From the NCBI GenBank assembly GCA_029465975.1, contig CM055739.1, forward strand, positions 6,669,012 to 6,733,011: 64,000 nt of DNA, read 5' to 3'. Below the pieces are notes generated by a model. The model was given only the letters and a program-made list of their open reading frames with translations. It ran no database searches and was not told the origin of the DNA. The position numbers and the translations under genes are program-made. This DNA is from Dallia pectoralis. Taxonomy: Eukaryota; Chordata; Actinopteri; Esociformes; Umbridae. This document shows positions 58,975 to 64,000 of this stretch, piece after piece; position 1 is the stretch's first letter; the number at the start of each line of letters is the position of its first letter.

Positions 58975-59425
58975 GGGGATGCCTAAAGGGAGGGAGAGCA
59001 AGCAGCAACAATTCACATGCTTTAGTATTGTATAAACGTAGTTAGTATTAACCTGGCAGTCAAGCTCAACAGGAAGTTACCATACAGGCCCTGTCTCATA
59101 TCACTTTCCTGCCAGCCCTGACGCAGTGACTTTTGATTTGTTATAGAATAAACATGGACTCATCAGGTAGCCTTCTTTAAAGAAGGGAAACCCTCAACAG
59201 TTTACATGAAATTACCAGTAATAGTTCATTGGTGGGGGGCAAGGTTTGCTTCACACCGGCTTCAAATGTTTTTCCTGGGCCTTTGCATCCTATCCTATCA
59301 CCGTGACCTCTGTGAAAAAGAGAAGACAGTACAATGGACAGGAGTTTAGCACATGTTTAAATCTTCTCAGTTAATATGTACTTATTTTTATTGACTGGTT
59401 CATACCTCCCTGTCAAGTATACAAT
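58975..59425. other. Unique insert inside array unit 3
   Basis: About 450 bp interrupting the 64-bp satellite of unit 3 and absent from the other units. No transposase frame or clear terminal repeats seen; origin unknown. Confidence 0.55.
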
Positions 59426-60110
59426 GTATAAAAACCTATCAGTCATTTCTCATGAATACACACTGCTGCTACATGCACCATGCATACAATGTGTTAAACC
59501 ACCATAGTATACAATGTGTTAAACCTATCAGTCATTACTCATGAATACACAACTGCTGCAACATGCACCATAGTATACAAATGTGTTAAACCTATCAGTC
59601 ATTACTCATGAATACACACTACAGCTACATGCACCATAGTATGCAATGGGTTAAACCTATCAGTCATTACTCATGAATACACACTGCTGCACATGCACCA
59701 TAGTATACAATGTGTTAAACCTATCAGTCATTAATCATGAATACACACTGCTGCTACATGCACCATAGTATACAATGTGTTAAACATATCAGTCATTACT
59801 CATGAATACACACTACTGCTGCATGCACCATAGTAACATATGAAACAGCATTATAAATGCTAACGCTAGCTAGCGCGCTAACGCTAGGTAACATGCTAAC
59901 GTGTAAACAGAGACCCAGAGAAAGAACTTACCAATCCATTCATTGCTGCAGGCTGTCTATGTATGCATACACTTAAAGTAGTAGCTAACGCTAGCTAACA
60001 TGCTAACGTTAGCTAACATGCTAACGTTAGCTAGCGCGCTAACGCTAGCTAGCGCGCTAACGCTAGCTAACATGCTAACATGTAAACAGAGACCCAGAGA
60101 AAGAACTTAC

Positions 60111-60275
60111 CCATTCATTCTTTCATCGCTGCAGGATATGTCTGTGGCAGGCAGTGTCTTTGGCTGTTGCCTGGCAGCTATGCCTTTGTCAGGAGGAACA
60201 GCTGTTCTCATCGATATCAGAGCGCGCTGCCTCCTTCCCCCGCCCCTTCCAGAATGTTCCTACTATTTAGCCAAT
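60111..60275 (-). promoter_or_regulatory. Promoter/first-exon-like module, copy 3
   Basis: CCAAT box (60271-60275), heat-shock element (60246-60260), GC box and GTAAGT donor (last exon base 60111). Closest to copy 1. Confidence 0.4.
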
Positions 60276-62290
60276 CAAAACCAGAAAATGCTGCTTCACT
60301 GTCTATCATTTCAAAAGATTCAGACATGGTCGTATACTTTTAGCTCTACTAACCAGAGTTTTACTCACACAGTTTAAACAATTACATCATGAGAATCTAA
60401 GAACCAGGCGGACATTTTGATGTATAACATGTATCTGTAACCCCAGAAATGTAGGCGCTATGACAATTTACAAACGAAAAAAAACACCAAAAATCGCTTT
60501 CAAATTAGAGTGGAGAAAATCACCGTTTCTATGGATGTCTATGGGGAGGCGCAAGTTGGAAACAAAAGGACATAACGAAATAAATATATATGTTACAGCT
60601 TATATTTGAACATTTTGAGTGACAGCACAAATAGATGAACGTTTTGATATGCCATTTGTGTGTAAAGGGTTGAAACTCAGGCAGCAGTAGCAGTTTACAA
60701 ATGTTCTCTACATTTTCTGCTGAATGGGCTCTCACACTCTAGTTTTGAAGATTCCGTCAATGTATTTCAATGGGGATTAATTAGCGACATTATCGTTAAT
60801 ATTTCGTAAACTACATAACGAAACCTTCTACAAAACAATGCCAACTAAATAGAGTTCGGGACGCACATTTTGACACCTTTTTTGTCCATCTAGTGCAAAA
60901 ACTGTGGGAGGAGTAGGCGGGGACAAAAGTGATATAATAATAATAATATATATGTGAGATTACAATATGTGTCCTTGACCATAGTCAAGCACACATAATA
61001 ATAATAATATATATGTGAGATTACAATATGTGTCCTTGACCATAGTCAAGCACACATAATAATAATAATAATAATATATATGTGAGATTACAATATGTGT
61101 CCTTGACCATAGTCAAGCACACATAACTAGATAGCGTACAATTTCTGCAGAAATTGTGATGATGTGTGCTTGCGGCCACCCGTAGTCGACTGTGTACTGA
61201 TATCAACTGCCAAACTGAGGTGACACTGCTGCTGCTGCACCATAGAATGCAATGTGTTAAACCTATCAGTCATTACACATGAATACACACTGCTGCTACA
61301 TGCACCATAGTATACAATGTGTTAAACCTATCAGTCATTACTCATGAATACAGATTGCTGCAACATGCACCATAGTATGCAATGTGTTAAACCTATCAGT
61401 CATTACTCTTGAATACACACTGCTGCAAGCACCATAGTATACAATTTGTTAAACCTATCAGTCATTACTCATGAATACACACTGCTGCAACATGCACCAT
61501 AGCATGCAATGTGTTAAACCTATCAGTCATTACTCATGAATACACACTGCTGCAAGCACCATAGTATACAATGGGTTAAACCTATCAGTCATTACTCATG
61601 AATACACACTGCTGCAACATGCACCATAGTATGCAATGTGTTAAACCTATCAGTCATTACTCATGAATACACACTACTGCTGCATGCACCATAGTATACA
61701 ATGTGTTAAACCTATCAGTCAATACTCATGAATACACACTGCTGCAACATGCACCATAGTATACAAATGTGTTAAACCTATCCGTCATTACTCATGAACA
61801 CACACTGCTGCTACCTGCACCATAGTATCCAATGTGTTAAACCTATCAGTCATTACTCATACATACACACTGCTGCAAGCACCATAGTATACAATGTGTT
61901 AAACCTATCAGTCATTACACATGAATACACACTGCTGCTGCAAGCACCATAGTATACAATGTGTTAAACCTATCAGTCATTACTCATTACTACAGTAGTA
62001 GCTAACGCTAGCTAGCGCGCTAACGCTAGCTAACATGCTAACGCTAGCTAGCGCGCTAACGCTAGCTAACATGCTAACGTGTAAACAGAGACCCAGAGAA
62101 ATAACTTACCTATCCATTCATTGCTGCAGGCTGTCTGGATGTATGCATACACTTAAAGTAGTAGCTAACGCTAGCTAGCGCGCTAACGCTAGCTAACATG
62201 CTAACGTTAGCTAGCGCGCTAACGCTAGCTAGCGCGCTAACGCTAGCTAACATGCTAACATGTAAACAGAGACCCAGAGAAAGAACTTAC

Positions 62291-62428
62291 CAATTCATTC
62301 GTTCATTAATTGCTGCAGGCAGTGTCTTTGTCTGTAGCCAGGCAACTATGCCTTTGTCAGGAGGAACACCTGTCCTCATCGATATCAGAGCGCGCTGCCT
62401 CCTCCCCCCGCCCCTTCCAGAATGTTCC
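62291..62428 (-). promoter_or_regulatory. Promoter/first-exon-like module, copy 4
   Basis: Heat-shock element (62414-62428), GC box and GTAAGT donor (last exon base 62291). Nearly identical to copy 2 and, like it, lacks the CCAAT box. Confidence 0.38.
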
Positions 62429-63074
62429 TAGTAATTAGTGTGTGTCAAAATGAATAGGAATCAGGCATGGTCGTATACTTGTAGCTCTACTAACCAGAGT
62501 TTTAATCACACAGTTTAAACAATTACACCATGAGAATCATAAGACCCAGGCGGACATTTTGATGTATAACATGTATCTGTAACCCCGGAAATGTAGGCGC
62601 TATCACAATTTACAAACGAACAAAAAAACACCAAAAATCGCTTTCAAATTAGAGTGGAGAAAATCACCGTTTCTATGGATGTCTATGGGGAGGCGCAAGT
62701 TGGAAACAAAAGGACATAACGAAATAAATATATATGTTACAGCTTATATTTGAACATTTTGAGTGACAGCACAAATAGATGAACGTTTTGATATGCCATT
62801 TGTGTGTAAAGGGTTGAAACTCAGGCAGCAGTAGCAGTTTACAAATGTTCTCTACATTTTCTGCTGAATGGGCTCTCACACTCTAGTTTTGAAGATTCCG
62901 TCAATGTATTTCAATGGGGATTAATTAGCGACATAATCGTTAATATTTCGTAAACTACATAACGAAACCTTCTACAAAACAATGCCAACTAAATAGAGTT
63001 CGGGACGCACATTTTGACACCTTTTTGTCCATCTAATGCAAAAACTGTGGGAGGAGTAGGCGGGGACAAAATTG

Positions 63075-63115
<41 letters not shown>

Positions 63116-63450
63116 TATATGTGAGATTACAATATGTGTCCTTGACCATAGTCAAGCACACATAATAATATATATGTGAGATTACAATATGTGTCCTTGA
63201 CCATAGTCAAGCCCACATAATAATAATATATATGTGAGATTACAATATGTGTCCTTGACCATAGTCAAGCCCACATAATAATATATATGTGAGATTACAA
63301 TATGTGTCCTTGACCATAGTCAAGCCCACATAATAATAATATATATGTGAGATTACAATATGTGTCCTTGACCATAGTCAAGCACACATAATAATAATAT
63401 ATATGTGAGATTACAATATGTGTCCTTGACCATAGTCAAGCACACATAAT

Positions 63451-64000
63451 TACCTGGAAGAATATGATGACAATCATATATACATATTTGCCTATTATAT
63501 ATTTATATTCCATTAAATTACAGCATATTTATTGTACAGTGTGTGTTCACAAGACTGGATTTTGCCGGCACATTTTCAGACAGTCACTGTGCCCAGTCCA
63601 CTGTTTGGTCACAAATAACAAAATAGACATTACAGGAAACCAAAACCGTGACCCTGAATAGGCAGAAGTTATGGTAATTTCCTCCTTCTGCGATTCCGAT
63701 GTGATGAATTTCGTCACTTTTAAATAGATCCCTTTTTTCGGCTTCCTCAACATTATCACATCAGTGTCACTTTTGTCTTTCTGTCATAAAGGTCACCAAA
63801 CCCAGGCCCAGGCAAAAAGCTAAACGTAGAGAAGCTACTCTGACTTGAATGCCAATGATTCCTTGGGCCCCTGAACCACGGATACTAAGTCAAACCCTTA
63901 ATTAAACGGTCACTTCACTTTCACAATACCGACCGTAGTATTTTATCTCAGCGTTGCCCACAACTGGCCTGCACAGAGTCCGTCAGCAGTCATAAGCAAT
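63451..64000. other. Right edge, no recognised feature
   Basis: The array ends at about 63450 and unique-looking, AT-rich sequence follows. No supported exon. Confidence 0.5.

Larger units (their letters stand above)
54620..63450. repeat. Nested tandem array of four 1.7-2.7 kb units
   Basis: Unit starts, marked by CTAGATAGCGTACAATTTCT, are at 54620, 56301, 58440 and 61127. Each unit runs in order: a 110-bp block with a palindrome; a satellite of about 64-bp copies (ATGTGTTAAACCTATCAGTC and TTACTCATGAATACACACTG); GCTAGC-rich repeats; an exon/promoter-like block; a conserved block of about 500 bp; and TAA repeats with 52-bp copies (GTGTCCTTGACCATAGTCAA; the last two parts are shorter in unit 1). 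Units 2 and 4 are nearly identical over about 2 kb; unit 3 carries an insert of about 450 bp. Confidence 0.93.

Noticed and set aside
55877..62879. Four identical 68-codon frames as a gene family
   Set aside because: Identity reflects recent unit duplication; no start context, signal or recognisable domain. Kept only as a conserved block.

Overview
This is vertebrate nuclear DNA, almost certainly from a teleost fish. It has three intron-containing protein genes with close human counterparts (inhbb, ralb, ptpn4), long non-coding stretches, and many microsatellites and minisatellites. It also carries decayed fish-type transposons: Tc1-like, an L2/CR1/Rex-like LINE, a hAT-like element and tRNA-derived SINEs. 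Two dispersed repeats, near 11.6 kb and 23.7 kb, resemble families abundant in salmonid and pike genomes. A salmoniform or esociform fish is therefore my best guess, but the species is not fixed by the sequence.

Layout. 1-15.9 kb is gene-free DNA left of inhbb, with large tandem arrays (a compound CA array, a 2.4 kb 27/28-bp minisatellite, a 15-bp array, a 60-bp x5 array and a TG array) and a few patches that look like conserved regulatory DNA. 15.98-22.08 kb is inhbb (activin/inhibin beta-B) on the minus strand: two coding exons, a 3.3 kb intron and a probable 1.6 kb 3'UTR. 22.1-26.4 kb is intergenic, with a Tc1 relic and a fold-back repeat. 26.45-28.7 kb is ralb on the plus strand with four coding exons. 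28.7-33.2 kb is intergenic DNA plus the probable ptpn4 3'UTR. 33.2-50.8 kb is ptpn4 on the minus strand: all 25 coding exons can be placed, and together they give one 1259-codon frame. 50.8-54.6 kb lies upstream of ptpn4 and holds a SINE tail, a Tc1 relic and a 32-bp minisatellite. 54.6-63.45 kb is a nested tandem array of four 1.7-2.7 kb units. 63.45-64 kb has no recognised feature.

The order inhbb-ralb-ptpn4 matches human 2q14.2, except that epb41l5 and tmem185b, which lie between RALB and PTPN4 in human, are not seen here. inhbb encodes a secreted TGF-beta family ligand. ralb encodes a Ras-like GTPase with a CAAX tail. ptpn4 encodes a FERM-PDZ tyrosine phosphatase. They are neighbours by ancient synteny, not members of one pathway.

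Two observations stand out. First, the last exon of ptpn4 does not stop about 12 residues after the catalytic domain as in human. It runs on, in frame, through an 18-bp minisatellite that would encode a Pro/Thr-rich hexapeptide tail of roughly 310 residues. Second, each unit of the 54.6-63.45 kb array carries, on the ptpn4 strand, a promoter-like module with a perfect three-block heat-shock element next to a GC box, then an exon-like segment ending in a perfect GTAAGT donor. This could be a tandemly amplified promoter and first exon upstream of ptpn4.
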